The notes under the pieces are model-generated. The model saw only the letters and a program-made list of their open reading frames with translations, was not told the DNA's origin and searched no databases. DNA of 9,066 nt from an uncultured Spirochaetales bacterium (lineage in GTDB: Bacteria; Spirochaetota; Spirochaetia; Sphaerochaetales; Sphaerochaetaceae): positions 1 through 9,066 of the forward strand of contig CAMEXG010000076.1 in NCBI GenBank assembly GCA_945947045.1, read 5' to 3'. Positions 1 through 6,251 of this stretch are shown here, piece by piece (within the stretch, counting starts at the first letter, position 1; the number at the start of each line of letters is the position of its first letter). Both the position numbers and the translations under genes were made by a program.

Positions 1-676
1 TCTTTAGTGCCTCAATCATCACTATTGAGGCTACAACCCTTCCAATGAGAGTAGGGATGGCAACACCCAAGACTCCAAGATGGAAAATGAAGATGCCGAT
101 GAAGTTTCCCACGACGTTGATAGTATTCATCAATACTGATACCTTCATTATTACCTTTGTCTTCCCCATGGCATTGAAGGTTGCAGTGCATGCTGAGTAT
201 ATTCCCTGAAAGGGCCAAGAGATGGCTGTAACGAATAGATAAATGAGAGCTGCATCCATCACGTCTTTCTCAATGGCACCAAAGAGAGATGAGAGAATAG
301 GCTTACGAAACAAGAGACAGATCAAAGTGATCAAAATGCCAAAGAAAAAAGAGACGATGACAAACTGTCCTGCCGCTTTGTCAGAACTATTCTTATCTTT
401 TTTCCCTATATATTGGGAGATGACGATACCACCGCCTCCAGCGAGAGCAGACAATACAAAGATAAAAAGAAATGCCAATTGATTAATCAAGCTGACACCG
501 CTGACAGCAGCCTCTCCTGCATATGAAACCATAAGAGTATCTACAAGCCCCACGAGAGTTGTGAATACCTGTTCCAACAATAAAGGAACCATTATTGCAA
601 TAAGAGATTGAGATGAGAAAATCTTTCTCTTCTCGTCAAGATTGTTCTTTGGTTCAAGTTTTTTGATAATGTCCAT
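1..676 (-). CDS. MATE-family multidrug/cation efflux transporter, N-terminal part (cut by window start)
   Basis: This is an inner-membrane antiporter that exports drugs or other organic cations using a Na+ or H+ gradient. I read the minus strand directly: the first 225 codons are present in frame and the gene runs off at position 1, so roughly the first half of a typical 440-460 residue protein is visible. The residues show about six hydrophobic segments (near 22-48, 62-80, 103-123, 140-160, 177-198 and 200-222). After the first comes a MATE-like stretch (VDTLMVSYAGEAAVSG, 45-60), then a glycine run with ISQYIG (79-91). Another typical stretch is ATFNAMGKTKV (165-175). The ATG at 674-676 has only a weak GGG upstream, but it follows closely on a strong promoter. 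The gene is separated from the symporter gene behind it by a terminator and its own promoter, so it is probably transcribed alone. Substrate is unknown. Confidence 0.9.
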   Translation of the reverse strand, partial: MDIIKKLEPKNNLDEKRKIFSSQSLIAIMVPLLLEQVFTTLVGLVDTLMVSYAGEAAVSGVSLINQLAFLFIFVLSALAGGGGIVISQYIGKKDKNSSDKAAGQFVIVSFFFGILITLICLLFRKPILSSLFGAIEKDVMDAALIYLFVTAISWPFQGIYSACTATFNAMGKTKVIMKVSVLMNTINVVGNFIGIFIFHLGVLGVAIPTLIGRVVASIVMIEALK

Positions 677-692
677 TATTTACCCGGGCATC

Positions 693-722
693 TATATATA
701 CTTTTCTTTTATGTGGGGTCAA
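693..722 (-). promoter_or_regulatory. Sigma-70-type promoter of the MATE gene
   Basis: On the minus strand, TTGACC (717-722) is followed by 16 bases and TATATA (695-700); a second TATATA register at 693-698 gives 18 bases. Transcription would start near 686-688, leaving a leader of only about 10-12 nt before the ATG at 676. Another candidate -10 (TATAAT, 749-754) lies further upstream but has only a weak -35 inside the preceding terminator. Confidence 0.6.
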
Positions 723-776
723 TCTATTTGCTTAAACTAATCTCTTTTATTATAAAAAATTCCTTTTTCGATAGTG

Positions 777-812
777 AAAAATCGGCATTATCCTTTTTAG
801 GAATAACGCCGA
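777..812 (-). terminator. Rho-independent terminator after the symporter gene
   Basis: On the minus strand, TCGGCGTTATTCC pairs with GGATAATGCCGA (arms 800-812 and 782-793) around a six-base A-rich loop. The stem has one mismatch and one bulged base. Five Ts follow directly (777-781). It sits 20 nt past the symporter stop codon, where the pspF-rsmI-trmH-symporter transcript should end. Confidence 0.75.
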
Positions 813-832
813 AAGCATAGATAGATTATTAC

Positions 833-2197
833 TCAGATAAGACCAAGTATCATGACAATTAGAACAAGGACAGGAAGAACGATACCCAAATATATCTTCA
901 TTCCTTTATTCTTCGGCATCCTTATTCCCTTTCCTGTGTTGGCCTCCTCCAAGTATCCGTCCCATCCCCAGCCATTTTTCCAAACGCAGAACAGGATAAT
1001 TGCGATGGAGCCTCCAGGGAGAAGAAGATTGGAGACTAAGAAATCCCAGCTGTCAAGAACGCCCTTACTTCCCAATATCGTAACGCCCTTAAGGAGATTG
1101 TTTTCGAGAGCGCATGGGATGGATAGGATAAGAAGGCCAATAAAGTTAATGACGACGCTCTTTTTTCTTGACCACCCGAAGTTATCCATAAAGGATGCGA
1201 TGATATTCTCAAATACAGCTATAACTGTACTGAGGGCGGCGAATGACATAAAGACAAAGAACAGTGTTCCCCATACTCTTCCTCCCTTCATGTTGACAAA
1301 CACATTGGGAAGAGTGATGAAAATCAACGACGGCCCGGCATCGGGAGAAACATTGAAGGAGAAGCAGGACGGGAATATGATGAGTCCTGAAACAACAGCT
1401 ACAAACGTATCCAGGAGAGATATCCTCAAGGACTCTGAAAGAAGCGTGTTGTCCTTAGACATATATGTACCGAAGATCTCCATTGACCCTATACCGATGG
1501 AGAGAGTGAAAAATGCCTGATTCATAGCAGCAACGATTACAGAGAGTATTCCCTTCTCTTTCACGGCGGAAAAAGATGGAAGAAGATAGAATTTCAAGCC
1601 GTCAATGGCTCCAGGTAGAGTCAAAGAATGAAGTGCCAAAATGACAATCAGAACAAGAAGACCTATCATCATTACCTTAGTCACTTTCTCTACTCCATTC
1701 TTAAGGCCCAATGCACATACAGCTATTCCCAAAATAACAGATATCGCCATGAAAATGAGACTGTCCAAGGGAGATGAAAGCATATCTGAAAAGACAGAAG
1801 AAACTGCATGATTATCCATCAAAGAAGAGAAACTACCTGTCAGAAACTTCCAGAAGTACGAGAGCATCCACCCTGCGACAGAAGTGTAGAACATCATCAA
1901 GAGATAGCATCCGACAATAGATACATACCCGATGACATGCCACTTTGTACCTTGTTTCTCGATTACTCTGAAACCTTCCGCCCCGCTACGTCTGCTCTTT
2001 CTTCCAATAGCAAGTTCCATCGTCATTACAGGAACACCCATAATAAGGAGAAAAATAAAATACAAAAGGACAAAAAATCCCCCACCGTTTTCTCCCACAA
2101 GGTATGGAAACTTCCAAACGTTTCCTATTCCTATGGCACATCCGGCACTGACGAGAATAAAACCAAGTCTAGTACTGAAACTTTCCCTTTCCTTCAC
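833..2197 (-). CDS. Sodium-dependent amino-acid symporter, NSS/SNF family (LeuT/MhsT-like)
   Basis: This is an inner-membrane Na+-coupled importer, probably of amino acids; the substrate cannot be read from sequence. The 454 residues fit the short 11-helix bacterial form (MhsT/Tyt1 type), not 12-helix LeuT. The family signature in helix 1 is plain: GCAIGIGNVWKFPYL (19-33), with N26 matching the Na1 ligand. Helix 6 has the unwound glycine region SIGIGSMEIFGTYM (233-246). Helix 8 has FAALST (319-324), whose S323/T324 fit the Na2 ligands. Helix 7 carries an acidic D263 close to where Cl-independent bacterial members supply a carboxylate. The start is a GTG at 2195-2197, chosen because GGAGG lies 9 nt upstream. 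The coding sequence overlaps the end of the trmH-family gene by 29 nt, so it is the last gene of that transcript. A terminator follows 20 nt after the stop. Confidence 0.93.
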   Translation of the reverse strand: MKERESFSTRLGFILVSAGCAIGIGNVWKFPYLVGENGGGFFVLLYFIFLLIMGVPVMTMELAIGRKSRRSGAEGFRVIEKQGTKWHVIGYVSIVGCYLLMMFYTSVAGWMLSYFWKFLTGSFSSLMDNHAVSSVFSDMLSSPLDSLIFMAISVILGIAVCALGLKNGVEKVTKVMMIGLLVLIVILALHSLTLPGAIDGLKFYLLPSFSAVKEKGILSVIVAAMNQAFFTLSIGIGSMEIFGTYMSKDNTLLSESLRISLLDTFVAVVSGLIIFPSCFSFNVSPDAGPSLIFITLPNVFVNMKGGRVWGTLFFVFMSFAALSTVIAVFENIIASFMDNFGWSRKKSVVINFIGLLILSIPCALENNLLKGVTILGSKGVLDSWDFLVSNLLLPGGSIAIILFCVWKNGWGWDGYLEEANTGKGIRMPKNKGMKIYLGIVLPVLVLIVMILGLI

Positions 2198-2951
2198 TTT
2201 CCCTTACCTCCCTTTCTATCCAATGCTCCATCAATATAGAAGCGGCAGCAGAAACATTAATAGAGCCTTTTGCCCCATACTGTCTGATGGACACCCTCCC
2301 CAGCGACCTATCAGCTCTCTCCAAAGCCTCCGTAGAGACACCACTCTCTTCACTTCCCAGAATGCAGACTCCTCTTTGGGGAAATTCAAAATCCCAAAGA
2401 TCTTTTCCTCCCAGTTCAAGAGCAAATACGGGCATATCATCAGGAATGGAGGAAATGTCCTTCCATTCCCACGCCACCCCCTCTACAGTATCTCTACTTG
2501 TCCTAATGGACCTGGGATGAAGAGGATCTGCGCTTCCTGGAGCTATATATATTTTTTCTATGCCGAAACTCTCGGCAGAGCGGAAGATGGAACCCACATT
2601 ATACGGAGAGCGCAAGTGATCGAGATATAAAGAGTGGGGAAAGACTCTTCTCTTACTCCAATCTTTCTCACCATTCTCCGTCACGGCATCCCAGTCTGCA
2701 GGTGCTTCTCCAAGAATATAGAGGGTACGATAATATATATCTTCCCAACCCTCTCTTCCTCGCTGTGAAAAGAGAAGTATATCATGTTTATCATTTAATG
2801 TTACCAGCTCCTGGGACAATAAAAGATCCAGGCACTCTTTTAGGTATGGTTCATCATATATAACACCGGAGTAAGCTTCGTGAAAGATAGCTCCCAGCTT
2901 TCTTACCCTCACTCGGGGTTTAAGAGTGTTAATCTTCTTTATTGTCAGCAT
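2169..2951 (-). CDS. TrmH/SpoU-family RNA 2'-O-ribose methyltransferase
   Basis: This SAM-dependent SPOUT enzyme methylates ribose 2'-OH in tRNA or rRNA; the exact target is not clear. Counting from the ATG at 2951 (260 residues), the three SPOUT motifs are intact. Motif 1 has LRSPYNVGSIFRSAESFG with N118 and the catalytic-type R124. Motif 2 is LGSEESG (198-204). Motif 3 is GSINVSAAASI (229-239), which completes the knotted SAM site. The first ~105 residues are a poorly recognised extension that may bind RNA. I prefer the ATG at 2951 because GGAG lies 9 nt upstream; an in-frame TTG at 2966 would add five residues but has no ribosome-binding site. The start overlaps the rsmI end by 23 nt and the 3' end overlaps the symporter start. 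It is therefore translationally coupled to rsmI, another rRNA methylase. Confidence 0.88.
   Translation of the reverse strand: MLTIKKINTLKPRVRVRKLGAIFHEAYSGVIYDEPYLKECLDLLLSQELVTLNDKHDILLFSQRGREGWEDIYYRTLYILGEAPADWDAVTENGEKDWSKRRVFPHSLYLDHLRSPYNVGSIFRSAESFGIEKIYIAPGSADPLHPRSIRTSRDTVEGVAWEWKDISSIPDDMPVFALELGGKDLWDFEFPQRGVCILGSEESGVSTEALERADRSLGRVSIRQYGAKGSINVSAAASILMEHWIEREVRESEGKGKFQY
2206..2213 (-). promoter_or_regulatory. Strong ribosome-binding site that fixes the symporter GTG start
   Basis: AGGGAGGT on the minus strand lies inside the end of the upstream RNA methyltransferase gene. Its GGAGG core is 9 nt from the GTG at 2197. It supports an overlapping GTG start and suggests initiation of its own as well as coupling to upstream translation. 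Confidence 0.7.
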
Positions 2952-3636
2952 CGTCCTCTTCTCCAAAGGGCACTACAACAAGAGCAAACTCTCCCTTGAT
3001 AGAATCACGGGATTTAAAAGAGTCATATATTTCTTCAGGTGTACCTGAGATTATTTCCTCGTGGGCCTTTGTCAGTTCCCGTCCTACTGTAATCTTCTCC
3101 ACTCCATCAAGTTCTTTTAGCTCTTCAAGGGTCTTGAGAATTCTAAAGGGCGACTCATAGATAATGAAAGCATCTCCCCTTGATATAAGTTCTTTTAGCC
3201 TTTTTTGCCTTCTGCCTTTCTTCGGGGAGAGAAAGCCTTCGAATAGAAAAGCCTTTCCTATTCGTCCTGCGGCAGAGACAAGAGTAACGGAGGCGCTGGC
3301 ACCAGGAATAGGTACGATTCTATGTTCGCTTTCACTCCTGACTCTCTCCACAAGCCTCGCCCCCGGATCCGACACTCCAGGGGTACCTGCATCTGAGCAA
3401 TATGCAATATTCAGACCTTGGTCCAAAAGTGCGATTATTCCTTTTGCACTCTCTTCCTCGTTATAGCTATGGCAGGCTATAAGTCTCTTCTTTATATCGA
3501 AGTGGGAAAGAAGATTCGAAGTATGGCGTGTATCTTCACAAGCTATCACATCGACTTCTTTTAGAGTTTTTAATGCCCTCAGCGTAATGTCATCAAGGTT
3601 CCCGATCGGGGTCCCTACCATATATAGTGTTCCCAT
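2929..3636 (-). CDS. rsmI: 16S rRNA (cytidine-1402-2'-O)-methyltransferase RsmI
   Basis: RsmI adds the 2'-O-methyl group to C1402 of 16S rRNA in the decoding centre, using SAM. The family (tetrapyrrole-methylase fold) is recognised by TPIGNLDDIT (9-18), CEDTRHTSNLL (33-43), SDAGTPGVSDPG (81-92), PIPGASA (109-115), YESPFR (160-165) and GRELTKAHEE (185-194). At 235 residues it is shorter than the E. coli protein (286), because the C-terminal helical extension is missing; the sequence ends in an acidic tail (GEEDDADNKED). The ATG at 3634-3636 has AGGA 7 nt upstream. It lies 14 nt after the pspF-like gene and overlaps the trmH-family gene by 23 nt. It therefore sits in one transcript with a stress activator, which is an unusual neighbourhood for this otherwise housekeeping gene. 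Confidence 0.95.
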   Translation of the reverse strand: MGTLYMVGTPIGNLDDITLRALKTLKEVDVIACEDTRHTSNLLSHFDIKKRLIACHSYNEEESAKGIIALLDQGLNIAYCSDAGTPGVSDPGARLVERVRSESEHRIVPIPGASASVTLVSAAGRIGKAFLFEGFLSPKKGRRQKRLKELISRGDAFIIYESPFRILKTLEELKELDGVEKITVGRELTKAHEEIISGTPEEIYDSFKSRDSIKGEFALVVVPFGEEDDADNKED

Positions 3637-3650
3637 ATTTCCATCCTAGC

Positions 3651-4661
3651 TTATTTTGTAAAATCTTTCAGTCTTTCCCTGTACTTACGATACATTCCTC
3701 TGAAACTATCGTAACTTATCCCCATCTCTTCAGCTGCTTTTTTCTGGTTACCTTCAGTCATTTTCAATGCCCTGGACAGAAAAGAAACATCTAAGTCTTC
3801 ATGGGCTCTTTCCAGCTCCTCCAAAGGAATCGAAGAGAAAGGGTCTTCTTTATCCATCTTCTCTTCTTTACCGATCGGAAGGTAAGGATTATGGAAAGGA
3901 TCGGTTTCGACACTCTCTATGAAACTGCCCTTGGTCCTATAGACAGCCCTCTCCACCACATTTTTTAGCTCTCTTACATTTCCAGGCCATGAGTAAGACA
4001 AGAGTTTTTTCTCTACCTCCTCGGAGAAAAAAGGAATATCGTCCCTACCCAATTCCGAAGCCATCCTGACTGCAAAGTTATTGGCAAGTAAGAGGATATC
4101 CTCCCCTCTATATCTAAGAGGGGGAACAAAGAGTACATCGAAACTCAATCTATCCAATAGGTCTTCTTTAAACTTTCCTTCTACAGCCAACTTATGTAAG
4201 TCTGCATTAGTAGCCCCTACAATGCGAACGTTCGCCACCTTTGTCTCAGAGGAGCCAAGACGCTCATATGTACCATACTCCACTACTCTCAACAGTTTTT
4301 CCTGTACAGACATAGGAACCAAACCTATTTCATCTAGAAATAATGTCCCGCCTTCAGCTTCTTCAAATCTTCCCTTCCTTGAAGCTACAGCCCCTGTATA
4401 TGCACCCTTCTCCACTCCGAAAAGCTCAGATTCAATAAGGCTCTGGGGAAGAGACGCACAGTTGACTGTCACCAAAGGACCATCCCAACGCTGGGACATA
4501 TAGTGGATACGCCTTGCAGCGACTTCTTTTCCTGTACCTCTTTCTCCTACTATCAAAACAGGTCTGTCTACCTTTGCACAAGTTGCAACTTGATCTTGAA
4601 ACTTAAGATAGACTTCGCTCTCTCCTATCCCCTGTACCGGGGGTGCCATATAACCATTCAT
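3651..4661 (-). CDS. pspF: PspF-like sigma-54-dependent activator (AAA+ enhancer-binding protein)
   Basis: This ATPase remodels sigma-54 RNA polymerase at the divergent psp promoter. As in E. coli PspF there is no N-terminal receiver or sensor domain; the AAA+ core begins almost at once, so control must come from a partner (PspA). Counting from the ATG at 4661 (336 residues): Walker A GERGTGKE (39-46); HYMSQRWDGP with W59, matching E. coli W56 needed for PspA inhibition; sigma-54 loop GAYTGA (86-91, Tyr instead of Phe); Walker B GGTLFLDE (104-111); the WPGNVRELKNVVERAVYR stretch (225-242); and a C-terminal Fis-type helix-turn-helix near 303-325 (TEGNQKKAAEEMGIS). In FKEDLLDRL the first arginine-finger position is K165, with R171 kept. 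A GTG at 4676 is an alternative start, but it lies inside the predicted promoter spacer. The gene is first in the pspF-rsmI-trmH-symporter string. Confidence 0.93.
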   Translation of the reverse strand: MNGYMAPPVQGIGESEVYLKFQDQVATCAKVDRPVLIVGERGTGKEVAARRIHYMSQRWDGPLVTVNCASLPQSLIESELFGVEKGAYTGAVASRKGRFEEAEGGTLFLDEIGLVPMSVQEKLLRVVEYGTYERLGSSETKVANVRIVGATNADLHKLAVEGKFKEDLLDRLSFDVLFVPPLRYRGEDILLLANNFAVRMASELGRDDIPFFSEEVEKKLLSYSWPGNVRELKNVVERAVYRTKGSFIESVETDPFHNPYLPIGKEEKMDKEDPFSSIPLEELERAHEDLDVSFLSRALKMTEGNQKKAAEEMGISYDSFRGMYRKYRERLKDFTK

Positions 4662-4667
4662 AGGTAA

Positions 4668-4696
4668 AAAATACACCTAATGGTCAAAGTTGCCAA
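4668..4696 (-). promoter_or_regulatory. Predicted sigma-70 promoter of pspF, giving a leaderless or near-leaderless mRNA
   Basis: On the minus strand TTGGCA (4691-4696), 17 bases, then TATTTT (4668-4673). The expected start point, 7 nt on, is the A of the ATG at 4661. There is no Shine-Dalgarno sequence at normal distance before this ATG, which fits a leaderless message. The -35 box lies inside a palindrome that could be an activator site. Confidence 0.45.
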
Positions 4697-4702
4697 CACT
4701 TT
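4686..4702. promoter_or_regulatory. Candidate PspF upstream activating site and pspF autoregulatory operator
   Basis: The segment contains the perfect palindrome GTTG-C-CAAC (4689-4697), flanked by AAA on one side and ACTTT on the other. Its centre is about 108 bp before the predicted sigma-54 start point, a distance typical for enhancer sites of this family. It also covers the -35 box of pspF, so occupancy could activate pspA and repress pspF together, as in E. coli. This is inferred from position and symmetry only. Confidence 0.35.
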
Positions 4703-4774
4703 TTATATATTCTAAACATCTGTTTTTATATTGCACATAGCTAATTCTTTGTGTTAAAGTGGTTTGAAGAAAAT

Positions 4775-4790
4775 TGGCACGATGTTTTCA
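4775..4790 (+). promoter_or_regulatory. Sigma-54 promoter of the psp operon
   Basis: TGGCACG (4775-4781), four bases, then TTTCA (4786-4790). The -24 box is perfect and the spacing is the sigma-54 spacing; the -12 box has TC where GC is usual. The start point should be near 4801, giving a leader of about 19 nt that carries the TAAGGAG ribosome-binding site (4803-4809). Position directly before pspA and opposite a PspF gene strongly supports it. Confidence 0.82.
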
Positions 4791-4819
4791 TTTAGATTTG
4801 TGTAAGGAGAAAAATAAAA

Positions 4820-5461
4820 ATGAGTATTTTCACTAGATTTAAAGACATCGTTAATTCTAATATCAACTCTCTTCTCGATAAGGCGGAAGACCCTGAGAAG
4901 ATGTTGAGACTTATGATCGGAGAGATGGAAGACACCGTCATCGATCTTAAGACCACCACAGCGGCAAGAATGGCTGAAGCCATCAGATCGGAAAAGAAGG
5001 TTGACGAAGCAAAGGCAACTGTCGATAGATGGCAGGCAAGAGCAGAGCTTGCAATCGAAAAGGGAAAAGACGACCTTGCAAGAGAAGCCCTCATGGAGAA
5101 AAAGCACGCTCAGGAAGTATATGAGAGAGCCCTTGAAAACATCTCCAGCCTTAAGAAATCAGTTGAAGAGGGAAAGGAAGAGATCAGAACTCTTGAAGAT
5201 AAGATCAAGGCTGCCAAAGATAAACTTGCTTCCCTTCAGAGAGAACAGGCAAGAGCCCAGGAAAGAAGAGATTCTTCTGTAAATCTTAATGCACGCTTCG
5301 AAGAAATGGAGAATAGAATAAATAGGATGAACGCCTATAATGATCTAGGTAAGAAGAGTGAAGAAAAGAGTGCTGAAGAGAAGTTCAGTGAAATGGAGAA
5401 GAACGACGAGATCGAGGCAGAGATCGAAAGAATAAAGAAAGAAAAGGGAATTGAAAAATGA
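4820..5461 (+). CDS. pspA: Phage shock protein A (PspA/IM30 family)
   Basis: PspA is a peripheral inner-membrane protein with two jobs: it binds and inhibits PspF in unstressed cells, and it assembles into large scaffolds on damaged membrane. At 213 residues it is close to E. coli PspA (222). The N-terminus (MSIFTRFKDIVNSNINSLL, 1-19) is the amphipathic membrane-binding helix, followed by KAEDPEKMLRLMIGEMEDTV (21-40), which is nearly identical to the E. coli sequence. Most of the rest is long charged coiled coil (about 45-150, WQARAELAIEKGKDDLAREAL at its centre), then RFEEMENRINRM (159-170) and a charged tail. TAAGGAG lies 10 nt before the ATG, behind the sigma-54 promoter. The stop overlaps the next start in an ATGA, so translation is coupled. 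Confidence 0.96.
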   Translation: MSIFTRFKDIVNSNINSLLDKAEDPEKMLRLMIGEMEDTVIDLKTTTAARMAEAIRSEKKVDEAKATVDRWQARAELAIEKGKDDLAREALMEKKHAQEVYERALENISSLKKSVEEGKEEIRTLEDKIKAAKDKLASLQREQARAQERRDSSVNLNARFEEMENRINRMNAYNDLGKKSEEKSAEEKFSEMEKNDEIEAEIERIKKEKGIEK

Positions 5462-5760
5462 CCGCAGTATGGATTCTGGCAACAATATTCGCTTTTATAA
5501 TAATCACTACATACATTAGTGAAAAAGAAAAGACGAAGAGACAGAAAATGAAGATTGAGGCTACCCTCCGCAGCGAGGAGATGGCAAGAGGCTACAGACC
5601 TGGAACCTACTCCTCCATGGAGGATATAGAGGCAGAAGAAAGCTCAACTCCCGAAGACGGCAAAAGAAAAATGACAAGAGAAGAGCTGGAGAAGGGAATC
5701 GCAGATCTTGATGAAAGATTAAAGAATCTGGATTCCATCATGAAAAACAAGAAGAACTAA
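5458..5760 (+). CDS. PspB-like small membrane protein
   Basis: This 100-residue protein has one N-terminal membrane helix (about 3-20), a basic stretch right after it (EKEKTKRQKMK, 22-32), a polar linker (about 40-70) and a C-terminal amphipathic helix (REELEKGIADLDERLKNLDS, 74-93). E. coli PspB (74 residues) has the same layout: a membrane helix, then a coiled coil ending in RIQALESIL, which resembles RLKNLDSIM here. The protein is longer because of the linker. It sits exactly where pspB does, between pspA and the pspC-domain gene, and its ATG overlaps the pspA stop by 4 nt. By analogy it would work with PspC at the inner membrane to draw PspA away from PspF. Sequence similarity is slight, so the name rests on layout and position. 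Confidence 0.7.
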   Translation: MTAVWILATIFAFIIITTYISEKEKTKRQKMKIEATLRSEEMARGYRPGTYSSMEDIEAEESSTPEDGKRKMTREELEKGIADLDERLKNLDSIMKNKKN

Positions 5761-5781
5761 AGGAATATAGGGATAAAGAAA

Positions 5782-6225
5782 ATGGCAATCAGGACAAGAA
5801 GGTGGACAAGATCCCCAAGGGGGGTTGTATTAGGTGTCGCAACAGGACTTGCAGAATGGAGAGGTTTTCCAATAGACATCACTAGATTAGTGGTATTTCT
5901 AATCTTCCTCTTTACAGCATTCTTCCCGGCACTACTAGTTTATCTCATCATCGCTGTGATTCTTCCTGAACAGACAGAGGCTGATATCATCAGTGAAAGA
6001 GATACTACATACTCCTCTGACTACGCTTACTCTACAAGAAATAGAAGAAAGAGCTACTCATCTTATAAGAATGCAGATGACGCTACTTTCAGAGAAAAGT
6101 CAACCGAGGACTTGGAAAGAGAATACGAAGAGTTAAAGAAAAAGGTTGAGACCATGGAAAGCGATGTCTTTGATAAAGAAAAAGAATGGGACGCTCGCTT
6201 CAAGGACGAAACCAAAAACAACTAA
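5782..6225 (+). CDS. pspC: PspC-domain inner-membrane protein
   Basis: The PspC domain occupies about residues 3-63 of 147. It shows the family pattern: arginine-rich start, RGVVLGVATGLAEWRG (13-28), IDITRLVVFL (31-40), and a hydrophobic segment (about 35-61) ending in LPEQ. PspC is the membrane sensor that, with PspB, relieves PspA inhibition of PspF in enterobacteria. After the domain comes a Ser/Tyr-rich linker (70-97) and a charged predicted coiled coil (109-140, LEREYEELKKKVETMESD), which could contact PspA or the PspB-like protein. The start has AGGGA 8 nt upstream and follows the PspB-like stop by 21 nt. The lipoprotein gene follows after 26 nt. The name is safe at domain level; exact function in this organism is inferred. 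Confidence 0.87.
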   Translation: MAIRTRRWTRSPRGVVLGVATGLAEWRGFPIDITRLVVFLIFLFTAFFPALLVYLIIAVILPEQTEADIISERDTTYSSDYAYSTRNRRKSYSSYKNADDATFREKSTEDLEREYEELKKKVETMESDVFDKEKEWDARFKDETKNN

Positions 6226-6251
6226 AGAATAATCAACAATCGGAGCCATAT

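Noticed and set aside
680..691. Mini open frame ATG-CCC-GGG-TAA just before the MATE start, possible leader peptide
   Set aside because: The predicted transcription start (686-688) lies inside it, so the mini-frame would not be fully transcribed.
852..1520. Long plus-strand open frame opposite the symporter gene (222 codons)
   Set aside because: Its product is an arginine/threonine/proline-rich mixture with no family pattern, and the opposite strand encodes a clear NSS transporter. It is an antisense shadow.
1808..2630. Two overlapping plus-strand open frames opposite the symporter and RNA methyltransferase genes
   Set aside because: No recognisable domain, no ribosome-binding site, and conserved motifs on the other strand explain the sequence.
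4081..4503. 140-codon plus-strand frame inside pspF
   Set aside because: It lies opposite the conserved AAA+ core, with serine-rich low-information composition; it is a shadow.
4754..5107. Minus-strand frame of 117 codons crossing the psp promoter and pspA
   Set aside because: It is antisense to the highly conserved pspA start and to the sigma-54 promoter, and has no family similarity.
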